From NCBI RefSeq assembly GCF_928381405.1, contig NZ_CAKMSB010000008.1:58353-122352 (forward strand): DNA of 64,000 nucleotides. The letters are read 5' to 3'. Both the position numbers and the translations under genes were made by a program. The DNA comes from Rothia nasisuis. Lineage in GTDB: Bacteria; Actinomycetota; Actinomycetes; Actinomycetales; Micrococcaceae. Below are positions 50,486-58,833 of this stretch, one piece after another (within the stretch, counting starts at the first letter, position 1; each line of letters starts with the position of its first letter). The notes beneath the pieces are model-generated. The model was not told the origin of the DNA. It made no database searches and saw only the letters and a program-made list of their open reading frames with translations.

Positions 50486-50611
50486 AGCGGGTTCTTCCCG
50501 CTGGGCAGGTCTCGCATTCTCGCCCGCAGACCCTCTTGGGGCTCGCGCTGGGGCGCTCGCCCCAATTAACGCCAGTCCCGAGCCAGCGGGCTCGGAACGC
50601 GAGACCCGCCC
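50486..50611 (-). promoter_or_regulatory. Candidate structured RNA in the moeB leader
   Basis: On the minus strand the element has a 17-position stem: 50611-50595 pairs with 50519-50503. Fifteen pairs are Watson-Crick and the remaining two are G-U wobbles, which on the plus strand would be A-C mismatches; this favours an RNA made with the mo genes. Inside are CGAGCC/GGCTCG around a 4-base loop (50594-50579) and GGGGC/GCCCC (50563-50550). Directly after it a hairpin AGCGGG/CCCGCT (50502-50486) abuts the moeB ribosome-binding region. AGC at 50500-50502 could pair with either stem. I cannot match this to a named riboswitch class. Confidence 0.5.
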
Positions 50612-50637
50612 CAGCAGTATCTGCATCTTCTATGCTC

Positions 50638-51144
50638 CTAGCCGGTAGGCGTGTCGATTCCCACCCACTGCACGCTGCCGTCGGTGAGTTCTTGTTCTTT
50701 CCAGATGGGTACTTCTGCCTTGATGCGGTCAGCTGCCAGGGAGCAGGCAGTGAAGGCTGTGCCACGGTGGGCTGCCGCTGCCAATACGGTGAGGGCGGAT
50801 TCGCCGATGGGAATGGGACCAACGCGGTGGGCTGCCCACAGGCGCACACCGGGGATTTCTTCTGCCACCGAGCGCAGGACGCGCTCCAGATAGTCGATTG
50901 CCTGGGGGTGGGCGGTGTAGGCCAGGGCCGCTACAGGCTCCCCGTGGTCGTGGTCGCGCACGATACCGTCGAAGACGACCAGGGCACCCATGGCGCGGGT
51001 CATGGTCGATTCTTTAGCTCCTGCTAGGAGCGGTTCGAGGGGGTCTTCGGTAATAGAGGCATGAACGACTGTGGAGTCCACCGGTTCAAGCGGACGCCCA
51101 GCGTAGGGGTTAGCTCCTGTGGGGCCTGGGCGGTTAGTGGTCAT
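50638..51144 (-). CDS. moaE: Molybdopterin synthase catalytic subunit
   Basis: MoaE combines with MoaD to convert cyclic pyranopterin monophosphate to molybdopterin. The 168-residue product carries GALVVFDGIVRDHDHG, the substrate-site stretch WAAHRVGPIPIGESALTV, the HRGTAF segment and the lysine-rich IKAEVPIWKEQ motif with the catalytic lysines. ATG at 51144 follows GAGGACTACC and overlaps the mog stop by 11 bases. The N-terminus is about 25 residues longer than in E. coli MoaE. Confidence 0.95.
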   Translation of the reverse strand: MTTNRPGPTGANPYAGRPLEPVDSTVVHASITEDPLEPLLAGAKESTMTRAMGALVVFDGIVRDHDHGEPVAALAYTAHPQAIDYLERVLRSVAEEIPGVRLWAAHRVGPIPIGESALTVLAAAAHRGTAFTACSLAADRIKAEVPIWKEQELTDGSVQWVGIDTPTG

Positions 51145-51637
51145 GGTAGTCCTCTAGCTGGCGGCAGATATGGGTAACGAGGGGTTCGAGCACGGCACAA
51201 CCGTCCTTGACCCCCCCGGTGGAGCCGGGCAGGGTCATGATGAAGCTGGTGCCGATGACGCCAGCGATTCCACGGGAGAGCACAGCGGCGGGGGTGTTTT
51301 TGAGACCCTGATTCCAGAAGGCGTGCATGATGCCGGGAACTTCTTTGGTCAGGTGGGGGCGCACAGCCTCAACGGTTGTATCGTCTGAGTTGAGGCCGGT
51401 TCCGCCGCTGGTCAGGATGAAGGTGGGTAGCTGCCCTGAGGCCACCAGCCGGTCGAAGTAGGCGGGCACGTCGGCGTCCGCCACCACGACTGCGTCGGGG
51501 GTTTCAAAGCCCTGGTTGCGCAGCCAGGTGACCGCTAGGGGGCCGGATTTATCTTCATAGATGCCGCGGGCGGCCCGGGTAGAGGCTACGATGACTAGGC
51601 CGGTACGGTTCTTGGGCAGGGTGTAGCTGCTGCTCAC
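51134..51637 (-). CDS. mog: MoaB/Mog family molybdenum cofactor protein
   Basis: This family (MogA/MoaB/Cnx1G) adenylylates molybdopterin before molybdate insertion. GTG at 51637, after GGAAGG, overlaps the moaC stop by four bases and gives 167 residues ([14 protein letters not shown]). The molybdopterin-binding signature [17 protein letters not shown], the [19 protein letters not shown] segment and the C-terminal helix are present. MoaB and Mog cannot be told apart by sequence alone; the adenylylating role is assumed because this is the only copy in the cluster. Confidence 0.9.
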   Translation of the reverse strand: MSSSYTLPKNRTGLVIVASTRAARGIYEDKSGPLAVTWLRNQGFETPDAVVVADADVPAYFDRLVASGQLPTFILTSGGTGLNSDDTTVEAVRPHLTKEVPGIMHAFWNQGLKNTPAAVLSRGIAGVIGTSFIMTLPGSTGGVKDGCAVLEPLVTHICRQLEDYHDH

Positions 51638-52125
51638 TGCTCTACCTTCCAATCCCCGGATTTACCGCCGGTTTTTTCCAGCACCCTGATCCCGGTCAGT
51701 ACGGCCTGCTTATCAACGGCCTTGATCATGTCGTAGACCGTCAGCGCCGTCCCGGAGACAGCGGTGAGGGCTTCCATTTCTACACCTGTGACGCCGCGAG
51801 TTTTGACCAGGGCCTCGATGCGGATACGGTCGGGGTGCCGCTCAAAGTCGATGGTGATTTTGCCCAGGGGCAGGGGGTGGCAGAGGGGGATAATCTCGGG
51901 GGTTTTCTTGGCTGCCATAATACCGGCGACGCGGGCCACGGGCAGGGCATCGCCCTTGGGCAGGTCGGCGTCAAAGATTTTTTCAATGACGTCTGCCCGG
52001 GTAACGATATAGCCCTCAGCCACGGCGGTGCGGGTGGTTTCGTTTTTCTCGGTGACATCGACCATGTGGGCACTGCCGTCGGCGCGCACGTGGGTGAGGT
52101 TTCCGTTGGGGGTGGGGGCGGTCAT
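51634..52125 (-). CDS. moaC: Cyclic pyranopterin monophosphate synthase
   Basis: MoaC completes the first step of molybdenum cofactor synthesis after MoaA, forming cPMP. The 163-residue product contains [38 protein letters not shown] (with the conserved His) and the [26 protein letters not shown] motif with the catalytic lysine. ATG at 52125. It begins a group with mog, moaE and moeB. The 80 bases upstream have a TATAGT-like -10 on the minus strand (about 52170) but no good -35. Confidence 0.95.
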   Translation of the reverse strand: MTAPTPNGNLTHVRADGSAHMVDVTEKNETTRTAVAEGYIVTRADVIEKIFDADLPKGDALPVARVAGIMAAKKTPEIIPLCHPLPLGKITIDFERHPDRIRIEALVKTRGVTGVEMEALTAVSGTALTVYDMIKAVDKQAVLTGIRVLEKTGGKSGDWKVEQ

Positions 52126-52205
52126 GATCCTTGGCTAGCCTCTCAACACAAAATTAATCAGTATTTACTATACGTGATTTGCAGGCGGGGTAACTTTTGG
52201 TACAG

Positions 52206-53567
52206 CTACAGGGGAATATACCGCACCAGCTCACCGCCGCGATAGGTTTGACCGGGCTCAAGCTCAACCAGAGCATCAGCCTGCGCCGCGTGCAGCAGCA
52301 GGTGGGAACCGGTGGCAGCGCTCGGGGCCAGCAGGGTCAGGACGCTCCCGTCCGGCTGGACCTGCCGGGTCAGCTGAGCCCGCCGGTACTGGGTTTTACC
52401 TTCCGGGGCAGTAACGGGAGCTTCGAGCACTAGCTGGCCACGGGCGTCCTCCCGTTCTTCACCCACCAGATGAGCCAGGGCTGGCCGCAGCAGCAAGTGG
52501 TAGCTGATGAGGGTACTAACCGGATTACCCGGCAGGCAGACCACCGGCAGTACCCTGCCGTCAGGAAGACCCAGCAGGGCCAGGCCCTGGGGGCCGCCGG
52601 GCTGCTGGGTGGCGTGACCAAACCAGTGCGCAAGCACCCGAACCGTGCCGCCAGCAGCAGCGTTCGGGGCAGCAGGGTTAGTAGCCAGGGCCGTCAGACC
52701 CAAACGAACCACCTCATACTTGCCGTGACTGATACCGCCACTGGTGACGATCACATCGGGCGTCCGCTCTGCAAGCGCACCGGTCAGGGCAGCAATAAAG
52801 TTTTCCACGAAGTCGCCGATGGGCAGGTGGTCGGTGGTGCAACCGTCCTGCTCGGCAAGGGCAGTGAGCACCGGCCCGTTGGCATCAAATATCTGCCCCG
52901 GGGCCGGGGCGGCACTGGCCGGAGCGACCTCGTCGCCCCCGGTAATGATGAGCAGGTGCAGAGGGCGGTAGACCTCCACTTCCCCGATTCCCTGGGCAGC
53001 CAGGGCACCAAGCAGGGCCGAAGTCAGACGGCTACCGGTGTCGGCCAGGAGCTGACCGGCGGCAACGTCCTCCCCCACGCTGCGCACAAAGGTACCGGGA
53101 GAAGCCTGCGGTAGCTCAACCTGCCCGCCCTCGCCCACAAACCCGGCGGCGTCCGGCTGCCCCACCAGCGGGCGACTGCGTTCCACCGGCACCACGGTGG
53201 TGTACCCAGCAGGCACGGGCGCACCGGTCATAACGGGGTAGACCACATCATCAGCCACCGGCAGCCCGCTTACGGGCGCCCCGGCGGGAATATCGGGCCC
53301 CACCCGAAAGATACGAGCTTCCCCCTGTGCCGCACTACTGGTCAGGGCATAGCCGTCCATCTGGGAGTTGGCGAAGGAGGGCTGTGGAGCCAAGGCGTAG
53401 AGGGGTTCTGCGAGCTGGCAGCCGGCGGCCTGCTGGAGGGGTAATCGCTGACTGGTGGGGGTGACGGTCGCAGCTACCAGTTCACGTACACAGGCAGCAT
53501 AGGCGACCGGCGCGATGCTCTTCCCCGTGGGGAGCATCCGGTCGAAAGTCTCTTGGGCTTGTGTCAT
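52206..53567 (-). CDS. moeA: Molybdopterin molybdenumtransferase MoeA, copy 1
   Basis: MoeA inserts molybdate into adenylylated molybdopterin. The 453-residue protein has the four-domain layout: FANSQMDGYAL in the first part, MTGAPVPAGYTTVVPVE, the molybdopterin-binding block with IITGGDEVAPA and VTSGGISHGKYEVVR, and VVCLPGNPVSTLISYHL before the C-terminal beta domain. The start overlaps modB by four bases, so uptake and insertion of molybdate are tied in one transcript (modA-modB-moeA). A more divergent second copy lies at 57430. Confidence 0.94.
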   Translation of the reverse strand: MTQAQETFDRMLPTGKSIAPVAYAACVRELVAATVTPTSQRLPLQQAAGCQLAEPLYALAPQPSFANSQMDGYALTSSAAQGEARIFRVGPDIPAGAPVSGLPVADDVVYPVMTGAPVPAGYTTVVPVERSRPLVGQPDAAGFVGEGGQVELPQASPGTFVRSVGEDVAAGQLLADTGSRLTSALLGALAAQGIGEVEVYRPLHLLIITGGDEVAPASAAPAPGQIFDANGPVLTALAEQDGCTTDHLPIGDFVENFIAALTGALAERTPDVIVTSGGISHGKYEVVRLGLTALATNPAAPNAAAGGTVRVLAHWFGHATQQPGGPQGLALLGLPDGRVLPVVCLPGNPVSTLISYHLLLRPALAHLVGEEREDARGQLVLEAPVTAPEGKTQYRRAQLTRQVQPDGSVLTLLAPSAATGSHLLLHAAQADALVELEPGQTYRGGELVRYIPL

Positions 53568-54433
53568 GCTTGGCGGTTTCCTTTCAGTCGGCCCAGCCAG
53601 AGGGCAAAGGCTCCGGCGGCCAGCAGGCCCAGGTAGAGGGCGATCAGCATGAGTGCCGCCCCCAGGGCAGCATCCATACGGTTAGAGCTTAAGGCCAGGT
53701 CAATAGCCAGCGGAAGAGTGCGGGTCACACCCTCGATATTCCCGGCAAAGGTGACGGTGGCACCGTACTCCCCCAGGGCACGGGCAAAGGTCAGGACGGC
53801 TGCCGTCAACAGACCGGGAGCAGCCAGGGGTAAGAGCACACGGGTAGTAACCTCGGTAGGGCTCGCCCCCTCAAGCCGGGCAATCTCGGCGTATTCAGGA
53901 GGCAGCGCTCGCAGTGTGGTGACCAGGGTGGCCACAAAGAAGGGCAGGGCCACAAAGGTTTGGGCCAGAACCACAGCCAGCGGGGTGTAGGCCACCGAGA
54001 GGCCTGCCGTTTCAAGCCAGGAGCCGAGCAGCCCTCGCCTGCCCCAGAAAAAGAGCAGGGCCAGACCAGAGACCACCGGGGAGAAGATGATGGGGGTGTA
54101 GATCAACCCGTAGAGTGCCCAGCTCAGGCGGCGAGCGCGAGACTGCTCGAGAACCGTTGCCAGCACCAGGGCTGTAGGAGTGCCCAGCAGGGCTGATACA
54201 GCGGTAGCAGCTAGAGCGGTGAGCACCGAGAGCCGGACGGCAGCCAGGGCAGCTGGTTCTGCCAGCAGCTGGGGCAAGCTCCCCCAGGGGGTGCGCACCA
54301 GCAGGGCCAGCAGGGGCCCGGCGATAAGGGCTAGGGTGATCAGGGTGGGGAGCACAGCATGAACGGGGACTGCTGTGAAGGAGCTGGCCCGCCCTCGTGG
54401 CGGTGGGGTGGATACGGAGCCGAGTGTGCTCAT
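53564..54433 (-). CDS. modB: Molybdate ABC transporter permease
   Basis: ModB forms the membrane channel for molybdate. The 289-residue protein has six spans and the ABC-permease EAA loop ARLEGASPTEVTTRVLLPLA, with GEYGATVTFAGNIEGVTRTL as the family-specific segment. An N-terminal stretch of about 25 residues precedes the first span. It lies nine bases after modA and overlaps moeA by four. No ModC ATPase is encoded in the window, either separately or fused to this protein. Confidence 0.94.
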   Translation of the reverse strand: MSTLGSVSTPPPRGRASSFTAVPVHAVLPTLITLALIAGPLLALLVRTPWGSLPQLLAEPAALAAVRLSVLTALAATAVSALLGTPTALVLATVLEQSRARRLSWALYGLIYTPIIFSPVVSGLALLFFWGRRGLLGSWLETAGLSVAYTPLAVVLAQTFVALPFFVATLVTTLRALPPEYAEIARLEGASPTEVTTRVLLPLAAPGLLTAAVLTFARALGEYGATVTFAGNIEGVTRTLPLAIDLALSSNRMDAALGAALMLIALYLGLLAAGAFALWLGRLKGNRQA

Positions 54434-54442
54434 AGTTCTAGT

Positions 54443-55210
54443 TTAGGCAGGTTCGAAGCCGTAGTCGGCCAGAATCTGAGCTGCCGCCTCAGAGGTGGCC
54501 AGCCAGTTCGCAAAGTTTTGGGCACTTTCCTTACCTTGACCGCTGCTGGTGAGGGCTAGGGGGTAGGCGTTACGTTCGACCTGGGGCAGGGTGATGACGG
54601 TGATATCGTCGGTGGCTGAGATAGCGGTGGCGTCGGTGGAGTAGATGAAGCCGGCATCCACCTGGCCGGTGGCTACCTTGGTGGCAACTGCCGAGACGTT
54701 AGCTTCTTCGGTGGAGGTGGCTAGCTCTACACCCTGGCGGGTAAGTTCCTGGTGGGCCAGGCGTCCGCAGGGCACCTGTTCGGCGCAGATAGCGGTCAGG
54801 ACGCCGGGTGCGGCCAGGTCATCAACGCTATCAATGGCGGCAGGGTTACCTGGAGAAGTTGCCAGCACCAGGGCGTTGGTGGCAATAATCTCAGGGGTTG
54901 CAGCGGCAAGCTCTTCAACCTTTTCAAGAGCCTGGTTCATGGTGGTGCTATCGGCTGTAATGAGCAGGTCTGGGGTAGCGCCTTCGACCATCTGCGTAAC
55001 CAGCTGGGATGACCCTGCGTAGGTGGCAGTGATAGAGACCTGCGGGTTTTCTTGACGATAGGCCGCTATGAGCTCATCGCCCACAGCCCCCAAGGAGGCC
55101 GCAGCAAAGAGCTGAACCTCAGCGTCCTGCCCCTGTGGGGAGGTTGCTACTCCCCCGCAGGCGGTAAGGCCCAGCAGAAGGGGGACGAGAAGGATGCTCA
55201 GGCGGCGCAT
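54443..55210 (-). CDS. modA: Molybdate-binding lipoprotein of ABC transporter
   Basis: ModA captures molybdate (or tungstate) outside the membrane. The 255-residue precursor has a signal peptide with lipobox LTACG, so the mature protein is lipid-anchored. The oxyanion-site pattern is visible: VQLFAAASLGAVGDELIAAY, TYAGSSQLVTQMVEGATPDL and the hinge segment KVATGQVDAGFIYSTDA. ATG at 55210 follows TGGAG. It is the first gene of modA-modB-moeA and is divergent from moaA. Confidence 0.94.
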   Translation of the reverse strand: MRRLSILLVPLLLGLTACGGVATSPQGQDAEVQLFAAASLGAVGDELIAAYRQENPQVSITATYAGSSQLVTQMVEGATPDLLITADSTTMNQALEKVEELAAATPEIIATNALVLATSPGNPAAIDSVDDLAAPGVLTAICAEQVPCGRLAHQELTRQGVELATSTEEANVSAVATKVATGQVDAGFIYSTDATAISATDDITVITLPQVERNAYPLALTSSGQGKESAQNFANWLATSEAAAQILADYGFEPA

Positions 55211-55296
55211 GGGGTCTCCAATGACGGGGTAACAATGGCAGTGGTGGGGTCTTTATCTATAGATTAGTGTAGAGCCAGGTGGTGTTCTTCACCCGG

Positions 55297-55311
55297 TTTA
55301 GTTAGGCTAAA
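55297..55311. promoter_or_regulatory. Inverted repeat between modA and moaA, DtxR-like core
   Basis: TTTAG-TTAGG-CTAAA is a 5-5-5 inverted repeat in the 144-base divergent spacer. Its centre TTAGGCTAA equals the core of the DtxR/IdeR consensus, but the outer arms match poorly. Iron control of MoaA, an iron-sulfur enzyme, would make sense; a local molybdate or nitrate regulator is an alternative. It is about 43 bases upstream of moaA. Confidence 0.35.
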
Positions 55312-55354
55312 TATTACATCTGAAATACCGATTAAGATTTGTGAAAGTGCGGGT

Positions 55355-56488
55355 ATGCCCCAGTCTTCAGCCCCCAATCCCCCGGTGCCCCTGGGTTCTT
55401 CTATCCCAGTTGTGACCGGCGGTGCCAGTGCAGCTGCACACCCGGGCGTGCCCTCATCAGGCCCCCTTGCCGACCGCTGGGGACGTACCGCGACCGACTT
55501 GCGTATCTCTCTCATAGATAAGTGCAACCTGCGCTGCATCTACTGCATGCCCGCTGAGGGGCTGGCCTGGCTCCCTGCCCGGCAGCTTCTAACCCGCGAT
55601 GAAATTCTGCGCCTCGTTGATATCGGTGTGCGAGACCTGGGCATCGAAGAGGTCCGTTTTACCGGTGGGGAACCTCTGGTGCGTGCCGACCTGGTCGATA
55701 TCATCGCCGGTGTTCGCACTCACCACCCTCGCCTTCCTATCGCCCTGACCACCAACGGAATCGGTCTGGAGAACAAGGCAGAAAGTCTTGCAGCCGCAGG
55801 TCTCAACCGCGTCAATGTTTCCCTCGATACCGTCTGCCCGCAGACCTTTGCAGAGCTTACCCGCCGCGACAAACTAGCCAGCGTACTTGCGGGAGTCAAA
55901 GCCGCCGCAGCTGCCGGGCTGACCCCGCTTAAAATCAACGCCGTACTCATGCCCGGTATCAACGATGAGCAGGGGCACGAGCTCCTGGCCTGGGCGCTGG
56001 AGGGCGGCTACCAGCTGCGCTTTATCGAGCAGATGCCTCTGGACGCTGATCACAACTGGACGCGAGAAGGCACCATCACCGCCGAGCAGATTCGCCAGCG
56101 TCTCGCCGCCCACTACGACTTACTCCCCCACGGGCATCCGCGTGGGGCCTCCCCTGCAGCGCTCTGGGACGTCTACCCGCTCGGCAAAGCCAGCACAGCC
56201 GAGCCCCTGGGGCAGGTGGGCATCATTGCCTCGGTGACCGAACCTTTCTGCTCAGCCTGCACCCGCACCCGCATTACTGCGGACGGGCGGGTGCGTTCCT
56301 GCCTTTTCTCACTGACCGAAACCGACCTCATGGGAGCCCTGCGCGGCGGAGCGAGTGACGCGGAGCTAGCTCGTATATGGCGCAGGGCCATGTGGGCCAA
56401 ACCTAAAGCTCACGGTAAAAATAAGACCGGTTTTGATACCCCTGATTTCACGCAACCTGAGCGTTCCATGAGCGCCATCGGAGGCTAA
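55355..56488 (+). CDS. moaA: GTP 3',8-cyclase
   Basis: MoaA is the radical-SAM enzyme that, with MoaC, turns GTP into cPMP. The 377-residue product has the SAM cluster CNLRCIYCMP near residue 60, the GTP-binding arginines, a second cluster built from CSACTRTRITADGRVRSC, and the obligatory C-terminal GG (AIGG). About 45 extra residues, Pro/Ser-rich, precede the usual start (LADRWGRTATDLRISLIDKC); ATG at 55355 has a weak ribosome-binding site, so a later start is possible. It opens the rightward operon moaA-moaD-mobA-moeA. Confidence 0.95.
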   Translation: MPQSSAPNPPVPLGSSIPVVTGGASAAAHPGVPSSGPLADRWGRTATDLRISLIDKCNLRCIYCMPAEGLAWLPARQLLTRDEILRLVDIGVRDLGIEEVRFTGGEPLVRADLVDIIAGVRTHHPRLPIALTTNGIGLENKAESLAAAGLNRVNVSLDTVCPQTFAELTRRDKLASVLAGVKAAAAAGLTPLKINAVLMPGINDEQGHELLAWALEGGYQLRFIEQMPLDADHNWTREGTITAEQIRQRLAAHYDLLPHGHPRGASPAALWDVYPLGKASTAEPLGQVGIIASVTEPFCSACTRTRITADGRVRSCLFSLTETDLMGALRGGASDAELARIWRRAMWAKPKAHGKNKTGFDTPDFTQPERSMSAIGG

Positions 56489-56514
56489 GCCACCCGAACG
56501 ACTAAGGAGTAACA

Positions 56515-56796
56515 GTGCAGATCAACTTTTTTGCGGCCGCGCGGGCTGCCGCCGGTGTGCCCTCAATCGAGGTTGACCTGGAACAGCTAGGCGGGCAGAG
56601 CCTGGCCGCTGTGCAGGCCTACCTGGTCGGTCAGGTGAGTGGGGTGACTGCCTCGGGGCAGAGCTTGGCCGATATTTTGCCGCGTTGCAGCTTTCTCGTG
56701 GACGGAGTGGCGGCCAGAGGGCAGGCCCTCACCGACCCCCACCTGCTAGCCGGTGTAGCCCGCCTAGACGTACTGCCGCCCTTCGCAGGGGGCTAG
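56515..56796 (+). CDS. moaD: Molybdopterin synthase sulfur carrier subunit
   Basis: MoaD is the ubiquitin-like sulfur carrier; its C-terminal glycine is adenylated by MoeB and turned into a thiocarboxylate. The 93-residue product begins at GTG 56515 after AAGGAG, has the MoaD start MQINFFAAARAAAGV, CSFLVDGVAA in the middle and ends DVLPPFAGG, with the needed GG terminus. It is 26 bases after moaA and three bases before mobA. Confidence 0.93.
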   Translation: MQINFFAAARAAAGVPSIEVDLEQLGGQSLAAVQAYLVGQVSGVTASGQSLADILPRCSFLVDGVAARGQALTDPHLLAGVARLDVLPPFAGG

Positions 56797-56799
56797 GCC

Positions 56800-57426
56800 A
56801 TGAAAGGCTTAACGTTTTCAGCGCTAGTGCTAGCAGGCGGACGTTCCTCCCGCCTGGGCGGGGTACCCAAAGCCCTGCTCACCCGTGAGGGGTCCACTCT
56901 CCTGAGCACCGTACTGGCTGCCTGCGAAGGGGCGGTCACCCGAGTGGTGGTGGGGCCCGCCACCCTCCCCCTCCCAGCGGATGTGATTCTCACCCGCGAA
57001 GAGCCCCCTTTCTCGGGCCCGGCTGCCGGCATTTCAGCGGGGCTCACGGCTCTCGCCAAGTACCAGCAAGGCGGGCAGATTGACCACTGGGTTCTGCTAC
57101 TTTCCTGCGACCTGCCCCACGCCCGCACCGCGGTGCCGCATCTACTGGCCGCAGCGGCGTCCGCACCTCAGAGCACTGCGGGCTTTCGGGCTATCGCCGG
57201 GGGCCTGCCCCAGCATCTGTTGGGCATCTACCGTCTCCCCTCCCTGATAAAGGCTTTCACGGGAGACACAGCCAACGCGTCAGTGCACCGGTTTCTCAAG
57301 CTGCTGGCGCCCACCGATGTGCCCCTTGAGAGGCAGATAGCTGCCGATGTTGACACCTGGGACGATGCCGCCTCAGCAGGCTTCACTGCCCCACCGGGGG
57401 CCAACCCAGCCCAGAATCAGGAGTAA
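56800..57426 (+). CDS. mobA: Molybdenum cofactor guanylyltransferase
   Basis: MobA adds GMP to molybdenum cofactor to make the bis-MGD form used by NarG. The 208-residue protein has the nucleotide-binding signature LVLAGGRSSRLGGVPKALL at its N-terminus, the GPAAGISAGL loop, LLSCDLPHARTAVP and a late DVDTWDDA (equivalent to the NxNTPxD metal region). The length is typical. It lies between moaD and the second moeA with gaps of only three bases. Confidence 0.9.
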   Translation: MKGLTFSALVLAGGRSSRLGGVPKALLTREGSTLLSTVLAACEGAVTRVVVGPATLPLPADVILTREEPPFSGPAAGISAGLTALAKYQQGGQIDHWVLLLSCDLPHARTAVPHLLAAAASAPQSTAGFRAIAGGLPQHLLGIYRLPSLIKAFTGDTANASVHRFLKLLAPTDVPLERQIAADVDTWDDAASAGFTAPPGANPAQNQE

Positions 57427-57429
57427 CCC

Positions 57430-58677
57430 GTGCAGCATGTGAGCTGGCAGCAAGCCCGAGAGATTCTCTATCGGGCAGGTAGAGAAAATCTCACCCCGCA
57501 CCAGAAACTACCCTTGAGCCAAGCGCTAGGCCGGGTTCTGGCAGAGCCCCTACGCACCCCGCAACCGGTACCCCACTATGACGCCTCAGCGATGGACGGT
57601 TACGCGGTCGCCGGCGCCCCGCCCTGGCACCTGCTAGAAATTCCACCAGCTACCCCTGAAGAAAACGTGCACAGCCGTGTGCTCCCGCTTGAGCCCGGCC
57701 AAGCCGCCCCCATTCTGACAGGTGGCCTACTACCACCCGGTGCCGATGCTGTACTCCGCCAGGAGCACGCCCTCACGAACCAGGGCCAGGGGCCCGCCTC
57801 TCGGATCCTGCACCCCAACCCGGCTTTCTTCCCGGAGCAGACGGGTCGCCCGGCCGCCGGTGCCGATATCCGCAGAGCAGGTGAAGAGGTGCCCCGCGGT
57901 GCCGAAGTCATCGCAGCGGGAGCCCGGGTAACCGCCCGACTGGCTGGTGCCCTGGCTACCATGGGATTCGATGAGGTCACTGTGCACCGCCGCCCCACTG
58001 TGGCGATAGCCATGACCGGCAACGAAATCATCACCGGCGGCCTCCCCGGCCCGGGCCAGGTACGCGATGCCTACTCGCACGCTTTCCCCGCTCTCCTAGC
58101 AGACTTTGGGTGTCAGGTCATCGCCTCCAATCGGCTGCCCGATACCGCCCAGGCCCTCACCGACTGGCTGACAGGAACTGACGCCAGTCTGCTCCTCATC
58201 ACCGGCGGCTCATCCACCTCCACAGCAGACTGGGTGCGCCGCGTACTCGCTGAGCTCAACGCCGATTACCTCTTTGAATCGGTGGCTGTTCGCCCTGGCC
58301 ACCCGGCCCTAGCCGCCCGGTTGCCCCGAGCAGTCAACCCCGCCTCCCCTATAATTCTAGGTCTGCCCGGCAACCCCCTTGCCGCCTACACCGCCCTCTA
58401 CTCCTACCTGCCGGCCTGGGCATACGGTGCCACCTGCCGCAAGCTGCCCGAGCTGCCCACCGGCGTCCTCACAGGCACCGTGCCCGGCCACCGCAAAGCC
58501 AATTTGCAGCTCCTACCTACCCAGCTTGATCACCGGCCACAGGGACCCTACCTCACCCCCCTCCCCAAAACCCGGTCGCATATGCTGACCTCTTTTGCAA
58601 TCGCTCAAGCGTTGGCCCTCGTACCCTCAGGTGGGGCACCAGCCGGTGCCCCCGTTCCCTACCTCCCCCTCTCCTAA
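57430..58677 (+). CDS. moeA: MoeA-family protein, copy 2
   Basis: This 415-residue MoeA paralogue starts at GTG 57430 (MQHVSWQQAREIL). It keeps the domain order and the motifs YDASAMDGYAVAG, LTGGLLPPGADAVLRQEH, IAMTGNEIITGG and ILGLPGNPLAAYTALYSYLP. The block usually written TSGGxSxGxxD is altered to TGGSSTSTADWVRR, a clear departure from the copy at 52206. It may be specialised (for example tungstate insertion or another pterin) or less active. It ends the moaA operon. Confidence 0.88.
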   Translation: MQHVSWQQAREILYRAGRENLTPHQKLPLSQALGRVLAEPLRTPQPVPHYDASAMDGYAVAGAPPWHLLEIPPATPEENVHSRVLPLEPGQAAPILTGGLLPPGADAVLRQEHALTNQGQGPASRILHPNPAFFPEQTGRPAAGADIRRAGEEVPRGAEVIAAGARVTARLAGALATMGFDEVTVHRRPTVAIAMTGNEIITGGLPGPGQVRDAYSHAFPALLADFGCQVIASNRLPDTAQALTDWLTGTDASLLLITGGSSTSTADWVRRVLAELNADYLFESVAVRPGHPALAARLPRAVNPASPIILGLPGNPLAAYTALYSYLPAWAYGATCRKLPELPTGVLTGTVPGHRKANLQLLPTQLDHRPQGPYLTPLPKTRSHMLTSFAIAQALALVPSGGAPAGAPVPYLPLS

Positions 58678-58762
58678 AAGCTCTCTTCCGCGCAAACCGA
58701 ACCACCACCGCGCAGGGCCTCAAGTGCCCGGTGACAATCGTTTGTCATAATGAGGCCCACGA

Positions 58763-58792
58763 TTCAAGGAACCTGTCTAACACCTCTATAAT
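58763..58792 (+). promoter_or_regulatory. Putative promoter of the LacI-family gene
   Basis: A perfect TATAAT at 58787-58792 lies 42 bases before the GTG start, with a weak -35 (TTCAAG, 58763-58768) at an 18-base spacing. No clear LacI-type palindromic operator was recognised around it. Confidence 0.45.
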
Positions 58793-58833
58793 TGAGAGCA
58801 ATCTACGGCCACACAGAACAGCGGGAGCCTCAC

